Below, piece by piece: positions 1 to 6,852 of a DNA stretch of 64,000 nt. The stretch's first letter is position 1, and each line of letters opens with the position of its first letter. Source of the stretch: Spiribacter sp. 1M189 (GTDB taxonomy: Bacteria > Pseudomonadota > Gammaproteobacteria > Nitrococcales > Nitrococcaceae); assembly GCF_040838345.1 (NCBI RefSeq), contig NZ_JBAKFF010000001.1, positions 1,302,001 through 1,366,000 of the forward strand, in the 5' to 3' direction. The notes below the pieces were generated by a model, which worked only from the letters and a program-made list of their open reading frames with translations, did no database searches and was not told the DNA's origin. Both the position numbers and the translations under genes were made by a program.

Positions 1-16
1 GCCCCGGTGGGGCCGG

Positions 17-40
17 CATCGAGACCGCCATCGAGACCGC
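17..40. repeat. 12-bp tandem repeat, two copies
   Basis: CATCGAGACCGC occurs twice head to tail. The 169 bases before the pilin gene show no convincing complete gene. One frame (from base 15) stays open to about base 207 and could be the tail of a gene cut by the window start, but its composition is not persuasive. Confidence 0.5.
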
Positions 41-169
41 CGTCCAACGGCGCCAGACCGCCACCGATCCAGACTGTGACCCAGCCCGCAATTCCGGGCC
101 CCTGCCTCCGGCCCAATACAACCCGCGGGCCATCTCCTTCCGCCCGCGCATCAACACGGAGGTCCATTC

Positions 170-646
170 ATGCGGAATCGACAGAAGGGTTTCACGCTTA
201 TCGAGCTGATGATCGTAGTCGCCATCATCGGCATCCTCGCCGCCGTTGCCGTCCCCGCCTACTCGGATTACACGGTGCGGGCGAAGGTGACGGAGGCAAT
301 AACGGCCGCCGGCGCCGCCAAAACCAGCGTGGCGGATTACTTCTATGCGAACAGAGAGCTGCCTACTTCGAATACGGAGGCCGGTTTGGGCAGTGACTAC
401 TCAACAGACCTCATTAGCAAGATTTCTGTGAGGGATGGTTCGGCGACGAACGTTGCCGCGGGAACAATCATGATCGATTTCAAAGAGATTCAGGATGTTA
501 TCCCCGCTAATAGCAGTCTCGTCTTCATACCTGACACATCTGGTAACAACCTAAGCTGGACGTGCAGCGCGACAACCGGTGGTGGCGATCTCCCTGCAGA
601 ATATGCTCCCGCCAATTGCCGTCAGGCCAGTAACGACGGCACTTAA
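170..646 (+). CDS. pilA: type IV pilin (PilA-like major pilin)
   Basis: Structural subunit of a type IV pilus, made as a prepilin, cleaved by prepilin peptidase and assembled at the inner membrane. The N-terminus is a short basic leader MRNRQKG followed by [24 protein letters not shown], the classic class III signal with Glu5 of the mature protein and a hydrophobic assembly helix. The rest is a 158-residue globular pilin with two C-terminal cysteines (about residues 132 and 150) positioned for the usual D-loop disulphide. The start is supported by GGAGG seven bases before the ATG. The downstream neighbour is a TadE-like protein, not a known PilA partner. No sigma-54 promoter could be recognised upstream. 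Family assignment is firm; calling it the major pilin rests on length and layout. Confidence 0.93.
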   Translation: MRNRQKGFTLIELMIVVAIIGILAAVAVPAYSDYTVRAKVTEAITAAGAAKTSVADYFYANRELPTSNTEAGLGSDYSTDLISKISVRDGSATNVAAGTIMIDFKEIQDVIPANSSLVFIPDTSGNNLSWTCSATTGGGDLPAEYAPANCRQASNDGT

Positions 647-697
647 ATCGCTCGCTCAGCCGTTCCGATCAGCCTGGCTATGAGCCCAACTCGCACC

Positions 698-741
698 GGT
701 GGCGCGATTCCGGCAGAAGGGGTCGCGCCGCCGGCGCCACC
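698..741. repeat. large inverted repeat downstream of pilin gene
   Basis: GGTGGCGC (698-705) pairs with GCGCCACC (734-741); inside it CCGGC can pair with GCCGG. This gives a strong hairpin in the 195-base gap between the pilin and the TadE-like gene. There is no T-run after it, so a classical intrinsic terminator is not shown; it could be a Rho-aided terminator or an mRNA 3'-end stabiliser. Nothing else is seen in this gap. Confidence 0.5.
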
Positions 742-841
742 ATGGAGGTGAGCGATGCTCTGGCCGAGGCGTCGCACACGATCCATCCGCACGGTAACTC
801 CACACGATGACTCCGTACGCTAATGCCAAGAACGGTGCCGG

Positions 842-1708
842 ATGACCATTTGCGTAGCCGGTGGCCTCATCGCGGCCGTGGCGATGTGTGTAAAGCGTGT
901 GTATCGGGCATGTGCAGCCAGCCGGAGAGCCCTTCACTCATTACCCTGTCACGTGCAGCCTGCCCGACTCACGCGATCTACACGACCTGCACGACCTGCG
1001 CGACCTGCGCGCCACGGCAACATTGGCAGTGTCATGCTCGAGACGCTGATCGCGCTGCCAGTCGTTCTGGTACTCGGTCTATCCGTCGCACAGTGGGCGT
1101 TCATTCACGAGGCGCGGGCGGTGCTCGACCATGCAACCCTCATGGCCGCACGGGCCGGCGCCCTCAACAGCGCCGACATGGGGGCCATGCGCAACGCCTT
1201 CGCACGAGCGATCACGCCCATGGAACTCCCCAGACCGACCACCAGCGCCTTCGAGACCACGTTCATCCGGCAGGCCCTCCCGGACAGCCGGATCAACCTT
1301 GAGCTGCGCCTCCTCAATCCCACGCAGGAGGCGTTCAGCGACCATGCCCGCCGCGATCGGCAGGGCCGTCGCTATCTGCCTTACCGCCGTCTCGACAGGG
1401 CATCGACGCGTCGTGGCCGTCGCAGTGGTCTGAACATCCAGGATGCCACCCTGCTTCGCGTTCAGGCCCGCTTCGGTTACGAGCTCAAGGTGCCCTATGC
1501 CAATGCGTTCATCCTCCAGGCCGTCCGCGCGGCAACCCGCTGGACCAAAACGTATAGCCCCCGCGAGCGCCTGATGCTCGCCAACGGACGACTGCCCATC
1601 GTGACCACCGCCACGGTGCGCATGCAGAGCCGCGCCTACGCCGGCCGGCAATACCCGCGACGCGCCGATCTGCCCCGCATACGCGAAAAACGGCGGCAGA
1701 CGCGCTGA
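842..1708 (+). CDS. TadE/TadG-like pilus assembly protein
   Basis: Contains one TadE-like segment: a basic stretch, then MLETLIALPVVLVLGLSVAQWAF (from about residue 65), then a helix with Glu, Asp and Ala residues typical of pseudopilin-like TadE/TadG proteins, which sit in the inner membrane and are processed like prepilins. The C-terminal 180 residues are Arg-rich and soluble. The start is uncertain. ATG 842 has a weak binding site, and ATG 884 or even ATG 1034 would also work, but the basic run before the hydrophobic helix is typical of the family and favours an upstream start. An Arg-Pro-Ala repeat comes from a 9-bp tandem DNA repeat. Normally TadE occurs with tadZABC; here it stands alone beside a type IV pilin. 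Confidence 0.7.
   Translation: MTICVAGGLIAAVAMCVKRVYRACAASRRALHSLPCHVQPARLTRSTRPARPARPARHGNIGSVMLETLIALPVVLVLGLSVAQWAFIHEARAVLDHATLMAARAGALNSADMGAMRNAFARAITPMELPRPTTSAFETTFIRQALPDSRINLELRLLNPTQEAFSDHARRDRQGRRYLPYRRLDRASTRRGRRSGLNIQDATLLRVQARFGYELKVPYANAFILQAVRAATRWTKTYSPRERLMLANGRLPIVTTATVRMQSRAYAGRQYPRRADLPRIREKRRQTR
981..1016. repeat. 9-bp tandem repeat (three copies plus a degenerate fourth)
   Basis: CACGACCTG, CACGACCTG, CGCGACCTG, then a degenerate CGCGCCACG. In the TadE-like reading frame it encodes Arg-Pro-Ala units just before the hydrophobic helix. Such a repeat is prone to slippage, which would lengthen or shorten the basic N-terminal region by whole codons. Confidence 0.75.
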
Positions 1709-1762
1709 ACAAGGCGTTAATCCCTGCAGGATTCGGGCCATATCCGGGGTTTTCCCGTTTAC

Positions 1763-1819
1763 TTGACCCCCGTCAACAGGCCGGGCTAGCGTAAAACCCG
1801 ACTGTCACAATTCTGTGAC
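1763..1819 (+). promoter_or_regulatory. probable teaA promoter with adjacent operator-like inverted repeat
   Basis: TTGACC (1763-1768) and TAGCGT (1787-1792), 18 bases apart, are a reasonable sigma-70 promoter in front of teaA. Just downstream, near the expected start of transcription, lies a perfect inverted repeat GTCACA-N4-TGTGAC (1804-1819). Its arms point the opposite way from a CRP site (TGTGA-N6-TCACA), so another repressor or activator is likelier. Osmotic control is expected from the operon's function but not shown by sequence. Confidence 0.5.
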
Positions 1820-1884
1820 GGCTGCCAATCGGCAAGTGACCGGCATTCCGCCGTCACCCGACACAGCAACAAGGAGACTTATAC

Positions 1885-2901
1885 ATGAAGTCATCCGCCA
1901 TCTTTACGCGTGCCGCGGCCGGTGCGCTGGCAATGGGCCTGTCCACGGCCGCCTTCGCCGACACCTGGCGATACGCCCACGAGGAGTTCGAGGGCGACGT
2001 CCAGGACGTCTACGCCATGGCCTTCAAGGACTACATCGAGTCCAACTCCGACAACACCGTCGAGGTCTACCGCTTCGGCGAGCTGGGCGAGTCGGACGAC
2101 ATCATGGAGCAGGCCCAGGCCGGCATCCTCGAGTTCGTCAACCAGTCGCCGGGCTTCAGCGGCGCCTGGCTGCCTGCGGCGCAGATCTTCTTCGTCCCCT
2201 ACCTGCTGCCCACCGATGAGCAGACGGTGCTGGAGTTCTTCGACGAGAGCGAGGCGATCCACGAGATCTTCCCCGAGCTCTATGCCGAGCACGGCCTCGA
2301 GCTGCTGAACATGTACCCCGAGGGTGAGATGGTCGTCACCGTCGACGAGATCGTGACCAGCCCCGAGGACTTCGATAACAAGAAGATCCGGGTCATGACC
2401 AACCCGCTGCTCTCGGAGACCTACAACGCCTTCGGTGCGACGGCCACGCCGCTGCCCTGGGGTGAGGTCTATGGCGGTCTGCAGACCGGCGTGATCGACG
2501 GTCAGGAGAACCCCATCTTCTGGATCGAGTCTGGCGGCCTCTACGAGGTCTCCCCGAACCTGATCTTCACGGGGCATGGCTGGTTCACCACCGCGTCGAT
2601 GGCCAATAAGGATTTCTTCGACGGCCTGCCCGGTGATGAGCAGCAGCTCATCGTCGATGCCTCCGATCACGCCTATGACGTGACCATGGAGCACATCCAG
2701 GGTCTGGCCGATGAGTCCCTCGACAAGATCCTTGCGGCCTCCGATGAGGTGACGGTCACGCGGCTGACCGACGAGCAGATCGAGGCCTTCAAGGCCCGTG
2801 CGCCACAGGTCGAAGAGGCCTACCTCGAGATGACGGGCGAGAACGGTGAAGTGCTGCTTGAGCAGTTCAAGGCCGATCTCGAGGCGGTTCAGAGCAACTG
2901 A
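1885..2901 (+). CDS. teaA: TeaA-type ectoine/hydroxyectoine-binding protein (TRAP DctP family)
   Basis: Periplasmic binding protein of a TRAP transporter that captures ectoine and hydroxyectoine for osmoprotection and salvage. Signal peptide 1-25, cleaved before DTWRYAHEE. From memory the sequence closely follows Halomonas elongata TeaA, including WRYAHEE, RFGELGESDDIMEQ, FVNQSPGF, YPEGEMVV, the substrate-contact Arg in KKIRVMTN (residue 169), PLPWGEVYGGLQTG and NPIFWIESGGLYEVSPN. The length of 338 residues is normal. GGAG lies about 10 bases before the ATG. The gene is followed by a strong hairpin, then teaB, teaC and the Usp gene teaD, the exact order of the Halomonas operon. Highly acidic, as expected for a halophile's exported protein. 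Substrate identity is inferred from this similarity and order. Confidence 0.95.
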   Translation: MKSSAIFTRAAAGALAMGLSTAAFADTWRYAHEEFEGDVQDVYAMAFKDYIESNSDNTVEVYRFGELGESDDIMEQAQAGILEFVNQSPGFSGAWLPAAQIFFVPYLLPTDEQTVLEFFDESEAIHEIFPELYAEHGLELLNMYPEGEMVVTVDEIVTSPEDFDNKKIRVMTNPLLSETYNAFGATATPLPWGEVYGGLQTGVIDGQENPIFWIESGGLYEVSPNLIFTGHGWFTTASMANKDFFDGLPGDEQQLIVDASDHAYDVTMEHIQGLADESLDKILAASDEVTVTRLTDEQIEAFKARAPQVEEAYLEMTGENGEVLLEQFKADLEAVQSN

Positions 2902-2927
2902 TCAGCCGCCTGATGACCGTCGGTTCG

Positions 2928-2963
2928 GAGGGGGTGCGGTCCGCACCGCGGACCCGCCCCCTC
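2928..2963 (+). terminator. intercistronic hairpin between teaA and teaB
   Basis: GAGGGGGTG pairs with CGCCCCCTC-type sequence and GGTCCG with CGGACC around one bulged C, giving a stem of about 15 pairs and a 5-base loop. Only a short T-rich tail follows. In binding-protein operons such hairpins usually protect the upstream message and lower expression of the permease genes; that role is inferred here. Confidence 0.7.
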
Positions 2964-2988
2964 TCTGTTTCCAGGGGGGCCTGTCCGG

Positions 2989-3576
2989 ATGAGTGTTGAA
3001 GAAGACGAAGCCGCCGAGAAAGCCTATCGCTCGGACCTGCCAGGTCCCCTTGGGCTGCTCGACACCTTTCTGGCCCGCCTCGAGGCGGTCATCCTGGCTC
3101 TGGGTGTCCTGCTCATGGCCACCAACACCATCGCCAACGTGGTCGGGCGCTTCGCGCTGGGTCAAAGCATCTTCTTCTCCGGCGAGATCAACCGCATCCT
3201 GATCATCATGATCACCTTCGCGGGCATCGGTTATGCCGCCCGGCACGGCCGCCACATCCGCATGTCGGCGATTTACGACGCGTTCCCGGTGTATGGACGC
3301 AAGGTCCTGATGATCGTGATCGCCCTGTTCACCTCGGCGACCATGTTCTTCCTGCTCTACTTCTCGGTCTGGTACATCATCGATGTCCGCGAGAGTGGAC
3401 GCGTCCTGCCGGCCCTGGGCTTCCCGATCTGGACGATCTACGTCTGGGTGCCGCTGGGTTTCGGGATCACCGGCATTCAGTACCTCCTCACCGCCATCAA
3501 GAACCTGCGCGAGAAGGACGTTTATCTGTCCACCGCCATGGTCGATGGCTACAGCGATACCGAGACCGAGGTGTAG
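2989..3576 (+). CDS. teaB: TeaB-type TRAP small permease subunit (DctQ family)
   Basis: Small integral membrane subunit of the ectoine TRAP transporter; it pairs with TeaC and helps dock the binding protein. The 195-residue protein has a charged N-terminal tail and four membrane segments at about residues 33-53, 65-85, 105-125 and 148-168, as usual for DctQ proteins. The motif GYAARHGRHIRM after segment 2 is typical of the family. GGGG precedes the ATG. It lies 87 bases after teaA, separated by a hairpin, and 3 bases before teaC, so it should be translated together with teaC. Confidence 0.92.
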   Translation: MSVEEDEAAEKAYRSDLPGPLGLLDTFLARLEAVILALGVLLMATNTIANVVGRFALGQSIFFSGEINRILIIMITFAGIGYAARHGRHIRMSAIYDAFPVYGRKVLMIVIALFTSATMFFLLYFSVWYIIDVRESGRVLPALGFPIWTIYVWVPLGFGITGIQYLLTAIKNLREKDVYLSTAMVDGYSDTETEV

Positions 3577-3579
3577 GCG

Positions 3580-4863
3580 ATGAGCATCATCATGTTCAGC
3601 GCGATGGTCATCCTGCTGCTCCTCGGCTTCCCGATGATGGTGCCGCTGATCACCGGCGCCGTGATCGGTTTTACGATGATGTTCGGCGGCTTCGGCCAGA
3701 TGGAAACGCTCATCCAGCAGGTGCTGGCGGGCATCCGACCGGCCTCGCTGATCGCCGTACCCATGTTCATCCTCGCCGCGGACATCATGACCCGCGGCCA
3801 CTCCGCCGAGCGGCTCATCAACATGGTCATGAGCTTCATCGGCCACATTAAAGGCGGCCTGGCGGTGAGTACCGCCGCCTCCTGCACGCTGTTCGGCGCG
3901 GTCTCGGGTTCCACCCAGGCCACGGTGGTCGCCATCGGCTCGCCGCTCCGCCCGCGCATGCTCAAGGCCGGCTATAAGGATCCCTTCACGCTGGCACTGA
4001 TCATCAACTCCAGCGACATCGCCTTTCTGATCCCGCCGAGCATCGGCATGATCGTCTATGGCGTGATCTCGGAGACATCGATCGGCGAGCTTTTCATCGC
4101 CGGCATCGGCCCCGGCCTCATGATCCTCGCCATGTTCTCGGTCTACTGCATGATCTATGCGCGGGTCATGGACGTCCCCACCGAAGAGAAGGCGAGCTGG
4201 GGTGAACGCCTCTCGGCGGTGCGCCAGGCGCTCTGGCCGCTCGGCTTCCCGCTGATCATCGTCGGCGGCATCTATGGCGGCGTCTTCAGCCCCACCGAGG
4301 CGGCGGCGGTCTGCGTGCTGTACGCACTGATCCTCGAGTTCGTGGTGTTCCGTTCACTCAAGGCGAGCGAGATCTGGTCCATCGCCAAGTCAACGGGGCT
4401 GATCACCGCGGTGGTATTCATCCTGGTCGGGGCCGGCAACGGCTTCTCCTGGATCATCTCCTTCGCCCAGATCCCGGATGCCGTACTCAGTGCGGTGGGG
4501 ATCAACGAGGCGGGACCGGTGGGCGTGCTCATCGCCATCTGTGTGGCGTTCTTCATCGCCTGCATGTTCGTTGACCCGATCGTTGTCATCCTCGTGCTCA
4601 CGCCCATTTTCATGCCGGCGGTGGAAGCCACGGGCCTTGATCCGGTGCTGGTGGGGATACTCATCACCCTGCAGGTGGCCATCGGCTCGGCGACGCCGCC
4701 GTTCGGCTGCGACATCTTCACGGCCATTGCCATTTTCAAGCGGCCCTACATGGAGGTGATCCGCGGGACACCGCCGTTCGTGCTCATGCTGGTGGCAGCG
4801 GCGGCCCTGCTGATCATGTTCCCGCAGATCGCCCTGGGGCTGCGCGATCTGATGTTCAACTAG
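3580..4863 (+). CDS. teaC: TeaC-type TRAP large permease subunit (DctM family)
   Basis: Large transmembrane subunit that carries the translocation path and drives uptake with an ion gradient, probably sodium in a halophile. The 427-residue protein is hydrophobic along its whole length, with about 12 membrane segments. Family-typical features include the N-terminal LLLLGFPMMVPL region, the SGSTQATVVAIG stretch and the SSDIAFLIPPSIGMIVYG segment. It starts four bases after the teaB stop and is followed after 9 bases by teaD. No frame problem is seen. Confidence 0.93.
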   Translation: MSIIMFSAMVILLLLGFPMMVPLITGAVIGFTMMFGGFGQMETLIQQVLAGIRPASLIAVPMFILAADIMTRGHSAERLINMVMSFIGHIKGGLAVSTAASCTLFGAVSGSTQATVVAIGSPLRPRMLKAGYKDPFTLALIINSSDIAFLIPPSIGMIVYGVISETSIGELFIAGIGPGLMILAMFSVYCMIYARVMDVPTEEKASWGERLSAVRQALWPLGFPLIIVGGIYGGVFSPTEAAAVCVLYALILEFVVFRSLKASEIWSIAKSTGLITAVVFILVGAGNGFSWIISFAQIPDAVLSAVGINEAGPVGVLIAICVAFFIACMFVDPIVVILVLTPIFMPAVEATGLDPVLVGILITLQVAIGSATPPFGCDIFTAIAIFKRPYMEVIRGTPPFVLMLVAAAALLIMFPQIALGLRDLMFN

Positions 4864-4872
4864 GGGCGGCGA

Positions 4873-5322
4873 ATGGCGGTATTCAATCGAATCCTGGTTC
4901 CCGTGGATGGCTCCAGTGGCGCAATTAAAGCGCTCGAGAAGGCCATCGGGCTGCAGCGGCTCACCGACGCCGAGATCCTTGTGATCTGTGTGTTCAAACA
5001 CCACAGCCTGCGTGAAGCATCACTCTCCATGGTCCGGCCCGGGCGGCTGGACCTGCCCGATGACGCACTCAAGGAGTACGCCACCGACATCGCCATGTCA
5101 GCCAAGCAGTACATCATCGATCACGATGTACCCAAGGAGCGCCTGAGAGCCTTCGTCAAAGGCGGGCGGCCGGCGAGCACCATCGTGCAGTTCGCCCGCC
5201 AGCGCGAGTGCGACTTGATCGTGATTGGTGCCCAGGGCACCACGGACGAGGCGAGCGTGCTGCTCGGCAGCGTCGCCCATCGCGTGGCCGGCGCGGCTCA
5301 CTGTCCGGTGCTGGTGGTCTGA
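4873..5322 (+). CDS. teaD: TeaD-type universal stress protein
   Basis: Cytoplasmic UspA-family protein. In Halomonas elongata the Usp gene teaD lies in the tea operon and its product binds ATP and reduces ectoine uptake; that role is carried over from family knowledge. The ATP-binding signature G-x2-G-x9-G-S is intact in [15 protein letters not shown] near residues 118-132, and the N-terminus [18 protein letters not shown] is typical. GGGGCGG precedes the ATG. The gene ends directly against the convergent ampE gene with no spacer, so no separate terminator fits between them. Confidence 0.93.
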   Translation: MAVFNRILVPVDGSSGAIKALEKAIGLQRLTDAEILVICVFKHHSLREASLSMVRPGRLDLPDDALKEYATDIAMSAKQYIIDHDVPKERLRAFVKGGRPASTIVQFARQRECDLIVIGAQGTTDEASVLLGSVAHRVAGAAHCPVLVV

Positions 5323-6186
5323 TCAGCCGATGGCGAGGAGCACGCCGGCGGCGACCAGCGCCAGCCACACATAGAGGGTGCGCCGCAACAGCGCATGTCC
5401 ATCCGCCACGGCATCGGCGGTGAGATCCCTCGGCGCCCCGGCCCGCGGAATACCGAGCGCGGCCAGCCCGGTCTCGGCCAGCCGGCGCGGCGCTTGCTCG
5501 CCGGCGGTCTGCTCCCAGACGCCCCAGGCACCGCCAAAATGCCCGGCAAGGGCAAGCGCCAGGGCCATCAGCCGATCCGGCAGCCAGTCGAGCAACGCCA
5601 CCAGCGCACCGGCGCGAGCGCAATAGCCTGGGCCGGCATTGTCATGACAGTCGCCAAATCCTCGTGCCAGCACCGCCAGACGATAGCCGAATGCTCCCAA
5701 CGGACCGAGGAGCACGAACCAGAAGATCGGTGCGAAGAGCCGGGTCCGTGCCCGAAGCACCAGATGCCCGGCGGCGGCCTCGGGCATGTCCTCGAAGGGC
5801 ATCTCACCGGCCTGCCCACCGGATAGATCATTCAGCGCCGCCGCGGCGGCCGCCTCGTCGCCACGGCGCCAGGCGGACGTGAAGGCCGCCACCTCGGTCT
5901 CCAGCGTCTCGCCTCCACCAAAGGCAAAGCACAGCGCAGCGATGCCGAGCACCAGGCCCGGCAGGCCGAACAAGGCATCCCCCAGCGACCACTGCAGCAG
6001 TGCCACCGGGGCGAGCAGCGGCACGAGGAGCAGCGCCAGTCCACCGGCATGATTCCAGCCACGCAGCGGCATCAGCCGAGCCTGCAGCCAGGCCGCATAG
6101 CGATAGAATCCCCGGGCGCTACGCCAGCCACCCGGTGACAGGTGGCTGTTGATGAGGAGCGCGACGATGAGCGCGATCAGTTTCAC
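5323..6186 (-). CDS. ampE: AmpE family inner-membrane protein
   Basis: Membrane protein encoded downstream of AmpD in many Gammaproteobacteria and proposed to act in signalling of cell-wall recycling or beta-lactam stress; its biochemical role is not settled. The 287 residues include a very hydrophobic N-terminus (MKLIALIVALLIN), the family motif LPDRLMALALALAGHF and about four membrane segments. It starts with GTG, and the GTGA overlap with the ampD stop indicates translational coupling. Its family is recognised from these motifs and from linkage to ampD. Confidence 0.88.
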   Translation of the reverse strand: MKLIALIVALLINSHLSPGGWRSARGFYRYAAWLQARLMPLRGWNHAGGLALLLVPLLAPVALLQWSLGDALFGLPGLVLGIAALCFAFGGGETLETEVAAFTSAWRRGDEAAAAAALNDLSGGQAGEMPFEDMPEAAAGHLVLRARTRLFAPIFWFVLLGPLGAFGYRLAVLARGFGDCHDNAGPGYCARAGALVALLDWLPDRLMALALALAGHFGGAWGVWEQTAGEQAPRRLAETGLAALGIPRAGAPRDLTADAVADGHALLRRTLYVWLALVAAGVLLAIG

Positions 6187-6770
6187 GTCGCCAGCACCCG
6201 GCGCTGGGTGATGGGTCGGGTAATGCCGAGGTTGCGCTGCAGCCGCCCCCAGTCGAAATCCGGGCCGGGGTCGCTCTTGCGCCCCGGAGCGATATGGCAG
6301 TGCCCTACCACGCGATCGGAACCGATCCGGGGATAGACCTCACGAAGCAATCGAATGACCGACTCCAGCCGCTCGTACTGGATATCCCGAAAGCCGGATG
6401 CATCGGTCCCCTCCAGCTCGATGCCAATGGAGAAGTCGTTGCATTCGTGGCGGCCCTGGAACACCGACTCGCCGGCATGCCAGGCACGCTCGTCAAAGGA
6501 GACGAATTGGGTCAGATGCCCATCCCGGGCAATCAGTAGATGCGCGGATACCTGCAGGCCTGCCAACGCCGCGAAGCGCGGATCATCGCGGGTATCGAGC
6601 TGATTGGTGAAGAGCTTGCCGATATAGCCACCGCCGAACTGTCCGGCCGGCAGGCTGATGCCATGCACCACGATCAGCTCGGGCTCACTGCGCTTCGGTC
6701 GCGGGCTGCGATTGGGTGACTCCATGAAAGAAACGCCGGCGATCAACCCGGTTGACGCATCGACCTGCAT
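6183..6770 (-). CDS. ampD: 1,6-anhydro-N-acetylmuramyl-L-alanine amidase AmpD
   Basis: Cytoplasmic zinc amidase that cuts the peptide from anhydro-muropeptides during peptidoglycan recycling, thereby limiting ampC-type induction. With the start at 6770 the protein has 195 residues. The three zinc ligands of the family fit His36 (IVVHGIS), His157 (GHCHIAPGRK) and Asp167 (KSDPGPDFDW). Further family motifs are VSAHLLIARDG, FDERAWHAG and CNDFSIGIELEGTD. The start ATG at 6770 has AGGGGAG seven bases upstream and gives the normal N-terminus; a longer frame continues upstream without support. First gene of a two-gene unit with ampE. Confidence 0.95.
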   Translation of the reverse strand: MQVDASTGLIAGVSFMESPNRSPRPKRSEPELIVVHGISLPAGQFGGGYIGKLFTNQLDTRDDPRFAALAGLQVSAHLLIARDGHLTQFVSFDERAWHAGESVFQGRHECNDFSIGIELEGTDASGFRDIQYERLESVIRLLREVYPRIGSDRVVGHCHIAPGRKSDPGPDFDWGRLQRNLGITRPITQRRVLAT

Positions 6771-6852
6771 CCAACTCCCCTTCCTCGGTAAGACCCGCCT
6801 GACCAGCGGATGATAGCATCCTGCGTTGAACAGGCATCTGCGGGATCGAACC

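Noticed and set aside
656-937. 93-residue minus-strand frame between the pilin and the TadE-like gene
   Set aside because: No family resemblance, no binding site, unusual composition, and it overlaps the inverted repeat and the start of the TadE-like frame.
1804-1819. CRP-binding site upstream of teaA
   Set aside because: The half-sites TCACA and TGTGA are there but in the reverse order and with a 4-base spacer; CRP needs TGTGA-N6-TCACA.
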